Shown one piece after another: positions 1-33,000 of a DNA stretch of 64,000 nucleotides; within the stretch, counting starts at the first letter, position 1, and every line of letters begins with the position of its first letter. The notes under the pieces were generated by a model. It was given only the letters and a program-made list of their open reading frames with translations. It made no database searches and was not told the origin of the DNA. Both the position numbers and the translations under genes were made by a program. Source of the DNA: Branchiostoma floridae (taxonomy: Eukaryota; Chordata; Leptocardii; Amphioxiformes; Branchiostomatidae); assembly GCF_000003815.2 (NCBI RefSeq), contig NC_049989.1, positions 1,469,821 through 1,533,820 of the forward strand, read 5' to 3'.

Positions 1-319
1 AAGACAAGGCGGATGATGTTCGATGTGGAGTGCCTGTCTTCGAAAATACGTTCCTTGAGTTCTGTTGAAATGTGATAACTGAATGAGTAAGCAGGTAAGT
101 GGATAGTAATTACACATAACCGAAATGCAGTTGTAAAGATCTGTATATTAGAGTGTTTTAGCGGGTCTCGGTCACATTTAGAGCGTTTCTGTAGTCGTGG
201 TAAATTGTGTAAAATGGCGCTTACATCATACTTCTGTTTACAACAAACTCTACTTATTTTCTATTTTCTATATGCAATATCATCAGCAATAAGATGTGTA
301 CAAGTGTCAACAATTGTAC

Positions 320-19880
<19,561 letters not shown>

Positions 19881-22800
19881 TATGCTTTCTCTCGTTAGGC
19901 TCTCTGGAAAGGCATTGTCATCAAAATTATATTCATATACATGAGAAATTGGACCATATTCTGCAGACTTTAGTTGGACAATAATTTGTCTTTGGTAGAA
20001 TCGACAGTAATTACGGTCGAGCACAGGTCTAGCCAGACAGACAGGCACATAAACACAAAGTCACAAACGCAGAGTAATTACCTATAAAAATATCCATGGT
20101 GGTTATATTTACCTCCATGAAAAATGGAGGTACAGTTTTTGGCATATGTTTTCGTATGTTTATGTAGCTTGTGATGTGAGGAATGATTTTGGGCCCCCTA
20201 TCAGCTTGCTCTGGAACTGCAGTGTCATCTTTGTCAAAATCTTCCAAGGAGCATAGCGGAACATAGGAACTACGGATTCCCATGATATTTAGTATGCACG
20301 TATCTTTGGTGGAGGAGAAGTTCAAATTATACAAATTTGGACTCAATATGCATACCTAATGAGAAAAATCTATATTTACAGTGTTTTGCATTATAGGACT
20401 CACATGCACGTAACATCTGTAGTTTGACATCTGACAGGCACAATAATAGCAGATACCAATTATGCAAATAAGTCCCTAAATTGCATTATTAACGTGAATG
20501 TTCTACTTCTTCTAAGTAAGTGGAGTAAATGATTGGATATTTATCTGTATAAGTTAGTTAAAGGTGTACATAACCAAACATAAATTCAACTTATTTGCAT
20601 AAACATAATATTTATGGAGGTATCAAGTCTCCAAACTCTTGTAACGTATAGTTTTTGGTTTGCCTGTGTGTCTGTCTGGCGGTGTTTCCATATTTTTGTG
20701 GTTAGCATAACTTTAGAACATCTGGATTGATTGCAATGACATATGGAAGCTGGGTATCTTTTTGGAAAACGAAGTTCAACTTTTGGCCCCTGGTGTGTGA
20801 CCTTGGTACTGCAGCAAAAAAAATGTATCTTCGACCTGGATATGCTATGGTCTTGATTTTTTCTTGGGGGGGGGGGGTAGATAGCTTGAGACTTTTTTAA
20901 AAATGGTGTAAGTTTTGCCCCCTAGCAGCTTGCTCTGCAACTACAGGGGCGTTTTTCTAAAATATCTAAACAGATAAATTGCAAATTTGCATGATACTTC
21001 ATATGCAGGTAGTTTGGACAGAGACGTACACAATGACATGTAAACTAGGACTTTATTTGCATGATTGATGAGGGAAATCTAGTGTTTCTATTAAAGGATT
21101 CCATTACACGTTACGTTAATGTTGATAATTAATGGAGGTTAAAACATTAAATGATACCAATAATTTAAATTAGAGTCTAATGTATAGATTTTGTTACTGT
21201 GCAGGTCATTTGCATAAATTTTGAGCAATGTCAACATGAAATTGTTTTGAATGACACGACTTCTACACATACAATAATGGGGGCCGTCCTAAGATGGTTC
21301 CCGTCCTAAGATGGCACGGAGTTTTGGCTGGTCTTATTATCCAAAAGTACACCGTGTTTGTTACCATTGACTATGCTGATTACAAAGGTAAATAACCAAA
21401 GTACATGCACACAGCTGTCATTTGCATTCAAAATATACTTTAACATATCTACTTCATGTTTTTTAAAGGAATTATAACAGCAAGGTTGGCAGTGCTGAAT
21501 CACTGCGGTCACCAGTCTCTGTGTATTAGCGGCTCGTGTCGCAAACTATACCAACTCTACCAAGCAGTCACACTACTGCTATACACATAAGAAATAAAGC
21601 TCCATAGAACACTATGAATAGGGGACCTCAAATGTTTGTTAAGTAGCAAGTAAACCATACGGAAGCGGCATAAACATCGCCACCATTGTATTCCCAAGGG
21701 AGTGTGGCCGTGAAGATGGCAGACTAAAGAACGCTCCAAAGATTTATTTGACTGTAACAAATGATTCGTGCTTTCTCTGAAGATAAAACTTAATAGAGAG
21801 ATGTAGATGTTATTTTAAGATAATTCATAGAGAGATGTAGATGATCTTTAAAGATAATTTGACAGAGTAGCACAAATTTGGAAGGTTACACGAAATTGTC
21901 ACACAGTGTTTGTCGCTTGTAACACGCAGCGCGAAAGGCTCATGAACCACATCAATGCATTTCTTATTCAAGTATGTTGTTCAAATCTATGTGTCAAAAA
22001 TTCAGTCATCAATATTTGACCACTCTCAAACAACTAGCGATGTACATGCAGCGCCATAAGTTTGAGCGCATGAAAAAGCGTGCCGTGTTAGGGCATCTCC
22101 CGTTATATGATGCAGCTTTCGAACAAAGTCTTCTTCGTTTCAGAAACTTCTTTTAATTCTTCCGTAGACGTTTCGGCGACTATCTGTCGTCTTCATCAGT
22201 ACAGAATAAAACAAAATATTATCGGTGCGATGAGAACTAGACAGGGTCAGTGCAATCCGAACTTAACCTATCGTATTGTGACGTAATTACTTGACAAGGA
22301 ATTGTAAGCAGGTCCCTAGCAAGCTAGGCCCGCTTATAGTTATGATAGCCGCCTTCTCATATGTTTTCTTATTTCCGCCCCTGTTTTCCAATGTATTTCT
22401 TTACTTCGGCCCAACACTGCGAGAGTGCTATCTCAAGTGACCGATTAGTGATATCTTCCCCCGCGATAAGGCAACACGCAGATGGCTAGAGCTGGGCGGG
22501 CTAACGTCTTCTAAACGATTCATTGGCAGATAAAGACTCTGCTGGTTTGAGGACCTGCGGAGGGAAAGCCTGTTTATTTGAAGCTTCACTGCTACTATTT
22601 CCAGGCTTTGGCTCTAGTCAGATGTTCGGTAGAAAGGGAAATAATAATTAGTTATGGTACGTTAACAGGTCGTTGACTGCACAACCCGTGGGTAGGAAGT
22701 TGATATCTCTATTAAAGACAGAATGGGGTCATACAGAACAAGTCCTAAGACTAGGGACAGACATGTGTTAAAAGTTGCCCATTCTTACAAAGTTGTATGG

Positions 22801-23690
22801 AAACTAGGAAGAGATATAATACTACGTAAATGTTATAATTATAATTACAGTAATCACTGGATGTGTGCTCTACTGTTCCTACCAAATGTTATCTTTTGAC
22901 AAGGATACCAGCTACCTTGAAGACTTCCTCTGATGGTCTCCAGTGATTGACAGGAAAGGCTGTGTAAATCTAGTCCCAGGCCAACAGTAACCCCAACCAA
23001 AGCAGGGGTCACATCCAATTAAGAGATAGATACTCGAGACGACCAGACGTCAACACAGTCTAGCCAGAAGCCACCATACAACAAAATAGACTTGTAAAGC
23101 GGTAAACAAACCAATACTAGATCGCCATTGTGTTGTAGGCTGACATGTACGAGACAACCATCTCTCATCATCATCATCTCATTGTCTTCCCTCGGTGCAC
23201 GACAACCGGTGGCCGGCCTCGTCCGCAACCATCGTTTACAGAATGTTCTCAAACGTGATACGTTGATCGTCCTTGCCACTTTGTGACGAAGTGGCAAGGA
23301 TGCTGTCCCAAACATGGCAAAGTTTCTACCCCTTCGTCTCTATTCATAACTGCTGTAGACTTTCATATCCAGATGGCTTTCTTGACCCAACGTGTGCATT
23401 TGTTGTCCTTTCAGTCAATGGCCTTTGCCCCCTCCCAATCTATAACACAGTTATTTCTTGCAATGTGGTCTGTCACCGTTGACTTGTTCTCCTCTTTCTC
23501 TGCTTCTTTCTTCTGCGCTCTAGTGTACTTTCTTCCTTCAACATTTGTTGCCTCCTTTCTGTGTTATCATAATCTAGTACCAATTGATTCCAAGATGGCG
23601 CTTCTCCGGTCCGCCACGGCATGACTTAGGCTCCTCTTTCGGCGCCTAAATTTGTTTTAAAAAAGTCTAAAAGGTCATTTGACATGTTAA
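19881..23690. other. Region upstream of the CUB/Sushi gene; no gene seen
   Basis: Only decayed repeats are visible. Around 20090-20650 and 20650-21260 are copies of a family with TTACCTCCATGAAAAATGGAGG ends and TATGCAAAT phrases. A (G)10 run lies near 20865. A 12-bp-arm hairpin, TCCTTGCCACTT / AAGTGGCAAGGA, is at 23269-23299. A Penelope-like end motif (GTTTCGGCGACTATCTGTCG) is near 22168. The promoter of the CUB/Sushi gene should be just right of 19880 but has no clear element. Confidence 0.5.
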
Positions 23691-24373
23691 AGAAGATACC
23701 TGGGCCTCTTTGGGATAGCGTTCACCAGTTTTAAGCCAGTAGAGAAGGGTTCCTGAGTCAGACGTTCGTCGAGGGTTGTGCCCCCCTCCCCCCACGAGGC
23801 TGCTGAGCTGAAAGCCAAAGGCATACCGAACGCAGGCGTACAACACTCAGCGGGCCCCTGGTTTTGGGGCCCTTGCCAGTAGGTACCCTAATACAAGCCG
23901 CTAGCTTGGGTACTGGTTCTACCGGAACAAATTATACCCTTGTTTTCTATTTTATCTCGGTTTTGAGACCCAGCGCTGAGGAAACCAAGTGGTACGTGCT
24001 GTCGCCTTCGCCATTTTCTTTCCTCTACAGTTTGGCGAACCAGGCGAACTGTCTCCAAGGTGGGAAAGTCTCATCGAAGCGACGACAGCATCGTAAGCAG
24101 AGACGACTAGTGCACCGGTTAGGAGGGGCTGGAGACAGCAGGGAACGGCGCGGCTTCGAGGACAAGGTTGCGGGACGCGGCTGAGGGACAACTCCGACAA
24201 GAAGCAGGGCGTACGCAGAGCAGAAGGAAGAGCGTCAGTTTTGCTGGTCGGGACTTGGTACTTCACCAGTCAACTATTACTGTGAGACTGTTCCGATTTT
24301 TATGAAACACTTGAACTTAAAGATTTGCTGAAATATTCACACGAGTACAATAGCACTGAAACAAGATTCAACG

Positions 24374-25073
24374 ATGGGTTTCTATCAGAATGGTTTTAGT
24401 AAGGAGGTCGCCCTAGCCCTATTGTCCAGAATGAAGGTGTCAGAGCTCAGGGTAGAACTGTCAAGAAGACAACTAGACAAGGGAAAAGTAAAAGGTGAAC
24501 TTATAGATGCACTAAGAAAGCAAATGGAGAAGGAATATGATGAATGGGAAGTGGAGAAAGAAAAATGGCAAAAGAAACAAGAAGAAGGGGAAAAGAAAGA
24601 AGAAATAGTACATAGACAGATGATGGATAGACTACGGAGACTAAGAGACAGTAGCAGTAGCAATGATGAAGTACAAGCTAACTCTACCTTAGATCAGACA
24701 AGTCACATATGTAGCAATGTAGGCTGTCAGGAAGAAAGTGCAGTAGACGTTGAAGGTGAAGAGTTAGAAAGAAGGGTAGCCTGCAGACCACTAGAATCTA
24801 CATATGATGACGTGTTGTGCAATAGTAAACGTGCTGTATGTTCAGATCAAGTAAAGGAACATTCAGTAGATATTGCAAGTAACAGGCTTAATGATGTACA
24901 TCTTAGTAAGGGAAGATACCTGTAGTTTACCCGGAGAGAATATAAAGGTAAGGACTACAGTAGTGCAGGAAACTCCTCTGAGACCTGACGGAAAGACCCT
25001 GTTGATAGGTGACTCAAACGTGCGACGATTACAGAGTTACTTCAACGCAGACACAGAAGGATACAAGACAGAT
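24374..25073 (+). pseudogene. Host LINE ORF1, 5' half: SAP motif, coiled coil, start of SGNH esterase
   Basis: From the ATG at 24374 the protein has a SAP-like DNA-binding motif at residues ~17-45 (MKVSELRVELSRR...KGELIDAL). A highly charged, coiled-coil-like Lys/Glu stretch (~50-95) and a polar linker follow. A single frameshift near 24900-24925 moves the frame, after which PDGKTLLIGDSNVRRLQ appears, the block I (G-D-S) of an SGNH hydrolase with its presumed catalytic Ser. The frame is cut at the insertion point in the 14-bp sequence GATACAAGACAGAT (25060-25073). ORF1 proteins of LINEs bind RNA; the role of the esterase is unclear. Confidence 0.78.
25060..25073. repeat. Left 14-bp target-site duplication of the nested LINE
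   Basis: GATACAAGACAGAT, identical to 29373-29386. It is followed at once by the T-rich (reverse-complement poly-A-like) 3' end of the minus-strand element. Confidence 0.92.
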
Positions 25074-25163
25074 TTTTTTATTTATTTCAATAAACATTAC
25101 AAAGACATACAAAGGACAAGTGCCACAACTTGGATGGATATAGACAGAGAAGGACCTTTCATC

Positions 25164-28100
25164 TTACATGTTGTATGTTCGGAATTTTAGTTGTAAAAGG
25201 AAATGTCGAATACTGGGTTTGATGTCATTAACAAAGCAGATGTATAGGCTATATTTAGCTATCATTATACAAAACTCAAGGTATGCTGGTTCTATTACAC
25301 AATATATTATCGTATTCTTGCTTAAACGTATATCTTGCTTTGTCACGCTTTTCCACCAATATCTAAATTGTTGCCAAAATTCTATAGTATATCTACAATG
25401 AATAAACAAATGTTCTATGGTATGCTTTTCATCGCAATTGTTACAACTGTCTTTCTCTACCAGGTTTACCTTACTTAACCAACTGTTAGTCGGCAAGAAA
25501 TGGTGTACAATCTTATATTGAAAGTATTGCAGTTTAGTTTCTTTGGTAGTTGTGAATATAACACTATAAGCTTTTTTAACATTATCTTCACCGATGTCAT
25601 TAACAATATTGATCTCTCTACTTGGGGGTACAAATTTCTTTTCTATATATTTGTTTACACGTTGCTGTATGAGGATGTATGAATTCAGTATACATGATGA
25701 TTTCGCAACGATCACATTTTCTTTTATTTCTTGTAATACTTTTCCATTTCCGTGGTATGGCTACTTTAAGGCAGTTGTATTTCAATATTTGATACGAGTC
25801 CATATCCAAACCATACAGATTGTGTAAATCTTTATTAGTAATAAATGTTCCATCGTCATACAGCAAGTCATTCAGATAAATAATGCCGGCATCAATCCAG
25901 AGTTTGTAACATAATGTAGCATCCTCTACTATAATAAATCTATTATTCCATAGTACCTGTGAACAAATTTGTCTGTGTGTCTCTGGTTCGTAATTAGTTA
26001 CTTCCTCCCATGCAGTTAGAACATCTTTATAAAACATTGACAGGTGAGAAGTGTCTAACAACTTTGTAGAATAATTACACTGGAATATGAGGAAACCTCC
26101 CCATTTTTTAAACAAGTATTCTTTTTCCTTACGAGTATCTGTTACGATTCTTTTTACCCACATCGCCTTTAAGGCTCTATTCATTAAAGTAAAATCCATC
26201 ATTTTCAATCCGCCCTGGCATTTCTCGCCAATCAAAGTTTTCATTTTTACTTTTGGTGGTTTCTCTCGCCATATGTATCTGAAAATATAGTCATTTACTT
26301 GTTTTAAGAAATGGGGAGGAGCGTGCAAGATTGAGCATATGTATATTAACTTTGAGATACCAATAGTCTTTACAATCAAAATCCGTCCTATTAAAGTTAG
26401 GTTTCTCTGTTTCCATATATTACAAGCCTTCACCATTTTCGTATAATTGTTTTCAAAGTCTTCTTTGTAACACTTATCTCGGTCGGATCCGAAGTGAGCG
26501 CCAAGAGCCTTGATGGGGCACTCAGGCCACTTAACTGGTAACGGATGATCCTCTCTATTACTATTATTTCCTACCCAAAGGGCCTCCGTTTTTTTTTATT
26601 TAATTCGAGGCCGCTACATCTTTTAAATACATTTAATGTGTCTAACAGATTTTGTGCAGATGTTGTATCTGCGAGCAATGACGTTATATCGTCAGCGTAC
26701 ATTGATAGTTTATGTGTTGTATTGTGTATTTCAATACCTCTAATGTTCGTATCAGCCCTGACTGTTGCAGCTAGCATTTCTATCCCAATGATAAATAAGG
26801 TAGGGGACAAAGGGTCTCCCTGTCTTACTCCCCTCTGCACTGTGAACCATGTTGAAGTATAGCCATTATTTATAACGCAACTTTGTATATCATTGTATAA
26901 TAACGTAATCCATCTAATAAAGTCGTCTCCAATATTTACTGTCTTAAGTGCTTTAATAATGAAGGCTATTTCAATACTATCAAATGCTTTTTTAAAGTCT
27001 AGGAACATTAGCAATCCTGGTTTATTGTTTTCTTCACACTCTTCTATACTGTCCCAAATACGTCTGATGTTTTCCCCAATATACCGGCCTTTGATGAAAC
27101 CTGTTTGATCTTCGTGTATAATATGAGGAAGTAATGGTTCTAACCGCAATGTCAATGCCTTACTAAGAATTTTGTAGTCCACGTTGAGTAGGCTTATAGG
27201 GCGCCAATCATCTAGCGTGGTCCCATCTAAACCTTTCTTGGGAAGTAATCTTATTATTCCCCTTCTTAAAGAAGAAGGTAAGAGATTTGTTTTATATGCA
27301 TGGTCAATGGCGTCTACAAAGTATTTCTTTAACATATCCCAAAATTTTACATAGAACTCCACTGTAATATTAATGCCGTCACAACCGGGAGCTTTATTTT
27401 TATTTTTAGCTAATGATTGTAGGGCTTTTTTCAGTTCGGTTTCTTTGATCTCTCCCTCACATTTATCTTTTTCATGGTCATTTAGCTTCTTTATCTCTGG
27501 GTTTTTAAAGAAGAATTTAAATTCATTTTTCTCAGGGTTACAATTGTTTGAAGTATAAAGCTTTTTGTAATAGCTAGCTTCTTCCATTAGAATCCTATTG
27601 GGATCAGTAGTCATAGTTCCATCTTCCAGAGTTAATGAAGAAATGACCTTCTCCTGGTACCTTCTTTTTTCTAAGTTAAAAAAGTACTTTGTGCTCTTTT
27701 CTCCATACTCATACCAGTTACTTCTAATTATTGCACCTTTCGCTTTGTAGTTCTGTAAGTTATCTAACTGTTCCCTTAACTCAAAGATTAGCGATTGTTT
27801 CTCGGTATCGTTTGATTCATCATTTTCGCTTATCAAGTTATTCAATTCTTCTTCTAATTCACTCTCTTTATTCCTACGTTCACGTGCTTTTTTCTTAGAG
27901 TACTTAATACTGAAAGATCTGATTTCCATTTTAGTCATTTCCCATCTTAGACCCGGATCTTCAATATCATCTAGTGTGTCTTTCGGTAGACGGTCGTTCA
28001 ACAGACTATTCATTTCATTTACAAAATTTTGGTCCAGTAGTAGCGAATTGTTAAATCTCCAAAACCCTGGTCCCCTTTTTTTATAATTGCTAGACGTAAT

Positions 28101-28808
28101 TGACAATGACACTGCCATATGATCTGGCACCGGTGCAACTTTAATGTTACATTCACTAAGTTGTAGCATATTACAAGGTATAAACCAATAGTCCAATCTG
28201 CATTTTATGTTCTTATTCTGCCATGTATACTGTCTATTGTTTGGGTTTTTGTATCTCCAAACATCACTTAAGTTAAAGGTATTAAGTATAGATTTCAGTC
28301 CCTTAATTGCTCCATCCTTAAAAGCTATAGGTCTCCCCCCTATCTTATCTAACTCTGTGAGGGAAAGATTGCAATCTCCACCCATAATTATTGTCCCGTC
28401 AGCTTGTTGCTGTATTAGTGCCTGTATTTTACTAAAAAAAGTCACTTGCTCTGATACTTTGTTAGGTGAGTATATGTTTATCAAACTTATGTCAGTACCA
28501 TTTAAGCTACAATTAGTAATGATGTATCTACCATCCTTGTCTGTCAATATATCTTTGAAATAAATATCAGCTTTTGGACTACATAATATCATCACACCTT
28601 TGCCATGTGCTGTTCCGTGGCTGAAGAGAATTTCCCCATCCCAATCTGAGGTCCATTGTTTTTCGCTTTCTTTTGTTGAGAATGTCTCTTGTAAAAAGGC
28701 GATGTCTATTTTCTTGTTACGCAGCCACCTGAATATTTTCATTCTCTTCACTGTATCATTTATTCCTCTTACGTTTAAGGACATAAGGGTTATTTTAAAG
28801 CTCATCAT
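25164..28808 (-). pseudogene. L1/Tx1-like ORF2: endonuclease-reverse transcriptase with two frameshifts
   Basis: About 1210 residues from the Met at 28808. The endonuclease (~1-235) has MSLNVRGIND, AFLQETF, GGDCNLSL and PDHMAVSLSI. The RT (~470-745) has KNKAPGCDGI, RPISLLNVDYKILSK, MFLDFKKAFDSIE, GVRQGDPLSPTLF and MYADDITS. The frame shifts after LELNKKK in an A-run (plus-strand T9 near 26590-26598), then continues as TEALWVGNNSN and KACNIWKQRNLTLIGRI. It shifts back near 25700 into the C-terminal region (HLFIHCRY). Two lesions in 3.6 kb suggest a recent insertion; the first could be a homopolymer sequencing error. Confidence 0.88.
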
Positions 28809-28999
28809 ACCTTATGTTTTGTCCCATTTCTAAATAGGCTACATACATAAATATTTGACATCATAATTATAATTACAGTATTTTCTTCCCGAACATAGTA
28901 TACCTTGTTGTGGCATGGTCCAAAGGAAACAAACATAGATCGTTAACATCACATTCACATAAACACATACAAGCAAAGTTCTAAATCCAGTTCTTGTTA

Positions 29000-29368
29000 T
29001 TAACGCCTTATATAGGGGCGCCTTGCCTCGGGGCCATCATAAAGATTGTCATCAATGAATAGTTGATCCACGCTCAGAACTGCCAGTTTCGGCGGATGAG
29101 AGTTGCGCGCCGCCCGCATAACTGGAAGCAGTTTTTTCCTCACCTCCCTGATCTGGCGGGGGAAATCTTCAGAGATTCCAAACGCAGTGCCTTTCAAGCT
29201 TTTCGCGGACACCCTAACTCTTTCTCTGTCTTTGTACCACACAAATTTGGCAATGATAGGGCGAGGCTTTGCATTCTCTCCAATGTTGACCCTTCCTAGG
29301 CGGTGAACGCGCTGAAACTTCATCTTTTTTACTGTCTCTTCTGGAATCTTACAGTTATGGATTAGCAT
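29000..29368 (-). CDS. L1-like ORF1 protein, C-terminal part (truncated)
   Basis: About 122 residues: KKMKFQRVHRLGR, RPIIAKFVWYKDRERVRVSA, GISEDFPRQIREVRKKLLPV. This matches the end of the RRM-like domain and the C-terminal domain of L1 ORF1p (Transposase_22 family), an RNA-binding chaperone. The start is missing because the element is truncated at 29372. The stop is about 190 bp before the ORF2 start. Confidence 0.82.
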   Translation of the reverse strand: MLIHNCKIPEETVKKMKFQRVHRLGRVNIGENAKPRPIIAKFVWYKDRERVRVSAKSLKGTAFGISEDFPRQIREVRKKLLPVMRAARNSHPPKLAVLSVDQLFIDDNLYDGPEARRPYIRR

Positions 29369-29372
29369 TTGA

Positions 29373-29386
29373 GATACAAGACAGAT
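29373..29386. repeat. Right 14-bp target-site duplication of the nested LINE
   Basis: GATACAAGACAGAT, identical to 25060-25073. Confidence 0.92.
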
Positions 29387-30019
29387 AGCCAGCTAGTAAT
29401 CTCTGCATTCTCAGGTGCAAAAATTGAAACTATGGTGTCTAAGCTATCCATTCTGCTATCCGTAGGGACTGAGACAAACCAAGTAATTATACATGCTGGA
29501 ACAAACAACCTCGGAACAGACTCGATAGAAGTAATTATGGATAAATATAAAAATGTCCATGAGGAAGTGAAGAGATGTCAACCAGAATGTCAGGTAGTAT
29601 TTGCAAGCCTGCTTCCCAGACTAGATAGCAAAGAGAAGAATGACAAGGCTATGCAAGTGAACTGGGATCTACAGCAACTTGTCAGCCAGCTACATGGTGC
29701 CAGGTATATAGACTGCACAGACCGGTTCATGGTAGAAGGTCTGGTAGATGCTAGCCTATTCAACACTGATGGTTTACATGTCAATAAAGAAGGCACTGAA
29801 ATTTGGGCTTCATTCATGTTAGATAAGATAGGCATACAAACTCACAATACTGTACCATATGGAGCTGATGATATCCACTCCAGAGAAAACAGGCATTCTG
29901 GGCAGAAATGTCAGGTATGTGGGGTACGAGGTCACAGTGTGAGAGTATGCAGGCATAGACCACAATGTTTTACATGTGGACAATATGGCCACAAGTCTAA
30001 GTACTGTGATCTAATCTGA
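29373..30019 (+). pseudogene. Host LINE ORF1, 3' half: rest of SGNH esterase and two CCHC zinc knuckles
   Basis: It starts in the second copy of the 14-bp duplication in the same reading frame (YKTD) as the left half. VIIHAGTNNLGTD gives block III, and FNTDGLHVNKEG gives the D-x-x-H block V of SGNH hydrolases, so the Ser, Asn, Asp and His positions are all kept across the two halves. At the C-terminus CQVCGVRGHSVRVC and CFTCGQYGHKSKYC are two C-x2-C-x4-H-x4-C knuckles for nucleic-acid binding. This half has no lesion. ORF2 starts about 60 bp later. Confidence 0.85.
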
Positions 30020-30079
30020 ATCTCTGGCAATGAGGAAAATGCCCCAAGTCACCATGTTGTAAGAACTACCCTAACTATC

Positions 30080-33000
30080 ATGTCATGTAATGTTAATGGC
30101 CTACTATCTAAACTAGATGACTGTGACTTCAAAAAATTTTTAAAACAGTATGATGTATTTGGTCTACAGGATACATGGGCTCAAGACAAAGACAAGGACG
30201 ACATTACCCTAGAAGGATACACAGTATTTACTAGCAACAGAGTTAAAAAGAAAAAGGCAAAAAGAAACTCGAGAGGACTAGCTATGTTTATAAGAGATGA
30301 ATTTAACAAAGGAGTGAAACAGCTGCCAAGTCTGTCTAAAAATATAATCTGGTGTTTATGCGACAAAGACTTCTTTAGATGGCAAGCAAGTTTGCTAATT
30401 GGTCTGGTTTATGTGACTCTCCTGCACACGACACAGAGGATATTTTTCAAATAATTGAATCTAAATTATCCCAGTACTCTTCAGAGATAGAAAATTGTGA
30501 TCATATGTTAATGGGAGACTTTAATGCTAGAACCGGCTCCCTGTCTGACTATGTGTTTGGGGATATAGAGGATGATGAATTTGTCCCCCTCCCACAGGGA
30601 TACATGGCAGACTCCGTGCCTCCCCAAAGGACTTCACAGGACAAACAAATCAATGGATTTGGTTATAATCTAGTAAACGTATGTAAGACTACAAACTTAA
30701 GAATTGTTAATGGCAGATTGTTTGAAGATAAAAATGTTGGTAGTTTTACATGTATTCGTGAAAACATTCACAACAAAGACGGGTTACCAGGAAGAAGTGT
30801 GGTAGATTATATATTAGTAAAAGATAACATTTTAACCTCAATTAAAGACTTCTCAGTATTATACAGAGTGGAGTCAGACCACATGCCCCTGCTATGTAAG
30901 CTTCCTATCAATAACACTTTAGTACATAACAATCACAATACCCAGAATAAAGGTTCAGTAAGGTATAAATGGAATGGGGATAGGGTTGGAGAGTTCAAAA
31001 ACAGACTACAAGGACAAAAGGTACAAGGGCTACTACGGGAATTAGTTACAGATATTCAGGATAATGAAATAGATATGGCTGTAGAAAAAATAGGTCAAGC
31101 ACTAGAAGCAGTAGCATCTCACATGGGACAAAACTCAAGTAGAAGAGAGGACACAGCAAGGAACAACCAAGATGAATGGTATGGGCAGGATTGTAAACAA
31201 GCAAAACAAACTTGGAATAAGAGCCTTCATAGATTCAGGAGATCTCAATCTAAAAAGTGATTGGAGAAAGTTTAGACAGGCTAGAATGGAGTATAAGGCC
31301 GTAGTAAGGGCATCACACAGATCACATACTGCACATATGAGAACACAGCTAAAGATTTCAAAAAGGGATCCTAGGAAATTTTGGAAATAAGTTAAAGGAA
31401 AGAAAATAAATAACATTGGAAATATTAGTGTTCATGATTTTGTTAATTATTTTGAAGAACTTTTCAATAAGTCAGAAGAGAGTAATACCAATGATATGAG
31501 TGAAAATTTAGAGCACTTGCTTTGTGATACTGATGTTGACAGTCTAGATAAAGAAATATCTGAGGATGAAATTTTAGACAGTGTCAAGAATCTCAAAGCA
31601 GGCAAAGCACCTGGCATGGACAACCTATTACCATACTTTTTTCAGGAGAGTATTTCAATCTTGTTACCATACCTAAAAATGTTATTCAATAAATGTTTTA
31701 TGCTTGGTGTCATCCCTAAACAATGGACAGTAGGTGTTATTCAACCATTATTCAAATCAGGAAACAAAGATGATGTGGGGAAGTATAGAAGTATTACCCT
31801 CTTATCAGTATTTGGCAAATTGTTTCTTGCAATCCTGGGAAATAGATTGAATAATTGGGGTCAGGCTGAAGAAAAACTAGTAGAATCACAGATGGGGTTT
31901 AGGAAGGGTTATGGAGTTTTAGATAATTTGTTCTGTCTAAATGCTATGGTGCATAAATATTTATCAAGACCAGGTGGACGATTCTATTGCGCCTTTGTAG
32001 ATTTTTCCAAGGCCTTCGATGGTGTTAATAGAGGGTATCTGTGGATGAAATTAATAAACGGGGGAGTAAGTAGTAAAATGGTTAAAGTAGTCCAATCACT
32101 TTATGACGAAGTAAAATCCTGTGTCAGACTGAAGAGTGAGATGAGTGAGGTATTTACATGTAATAGAGGGGTAAGGCAGGGGTGTATACTATCCCCTTTC
32201 CTATTTGCCTTCTTTATAAGTGACTTAGATGATTATTTGTCACAAAGAGGTTGTAGAGGTATACAAGTAGATGATGTTGAAAATTTAAGTTAAATGTTCG
32301 CGGATGATCTAGCCTTGTGTGCCGACTCAATAGTAGGTCTACAAAGGGTCCTGAATGCACTAAACAAAAATTGTGAAAAATGGCAGATGACAGTAAATTT
32401 AGTTAAGACTAAAGTGATAGTTTTTCGGAATGGAGGAAAGTTAAGGCGGTCTGAGAGATGGTTCTAAGGTGGAAAGAAAGTTGAAGTTGTAAGCACATAC
32501 AAGTACGTAGGTATAACCCATCTCCACTAGGGGGAAATTGGTATAGGGGCTCAGGACACTCTTNNNNNNNNNNNNNNNNNNNNNNNNNNNNNNNNNNNNN
32601 NNNNNNNNNNNNNNNNNNNNNNNNNNNNNNNNNNNNNNNNNNNNNNNNNNNNNNNNNNNNNNNATGAAGTCGCCTTACGATGTATGGGTGTGAAATTTTG
32701 GGGTTCCATCCGTATAAACAACTAGAAATAGTACACAATAAATTTTGTAAGTATTATCTAGGAGTTATTAAAAAATAGACATAATGCTTCAAATACAGCA
32801 GTCAGAGGAGAATTAGGGAGACATCCTCTTTATATACAAAGACAAATTAGAATTATTAAATTTTGGGTCAAAGTGTTAGAGATGAATGAGAACAGATATA
32901 CAAGGAAATGCTACAAATTACTGTACGAGCTTGACCAGGTGGACAGGAAGTCCTGGTTAAGCCATGTAAAGCAGCTGCTGTTTTCTCATGGTTTGCAAGA

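Larger units (their letters stand above)
25074..29372 (-). mobile_element. Nested 5'-truncated L1/Tx1-like LINE
   Basis: A 4.3-kb minus-strand element inserted in the esterase-coding part of the host LINE. Its 3' end at 25074 is A-rich in its own sense (tail TTTATTTATTTCAATAAA in plus orientation). Its 5' end, at 29372, falls inside ORF1, so it is 5' truncated. Exact 14-bp duplications flank it, as expected of target-primed reverse transcription. Confidence 0.9.

Noticed and set aside
22140..22320. Possible Penelope end (GTTTCGGCGACTATCTGTCG)
   Set aside because: Only the short end motif is visible; no coding remnant nearby, so not listed as an element.
23269..23299. 12-bp-arm hairpin TCCTTGCCACTT/AAGTGGCAAGGA as a terminator or RNA gene
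   Set aside because: A single short palindrome without a T-run, transcript context or repetition in the window.
23864..24184. A 106-residue plus-strand frame in GC-rich DNA before the host LINE
   Set aside because: No domain; starts and stops without splice context; best explained as the 5' leader of the LINE.
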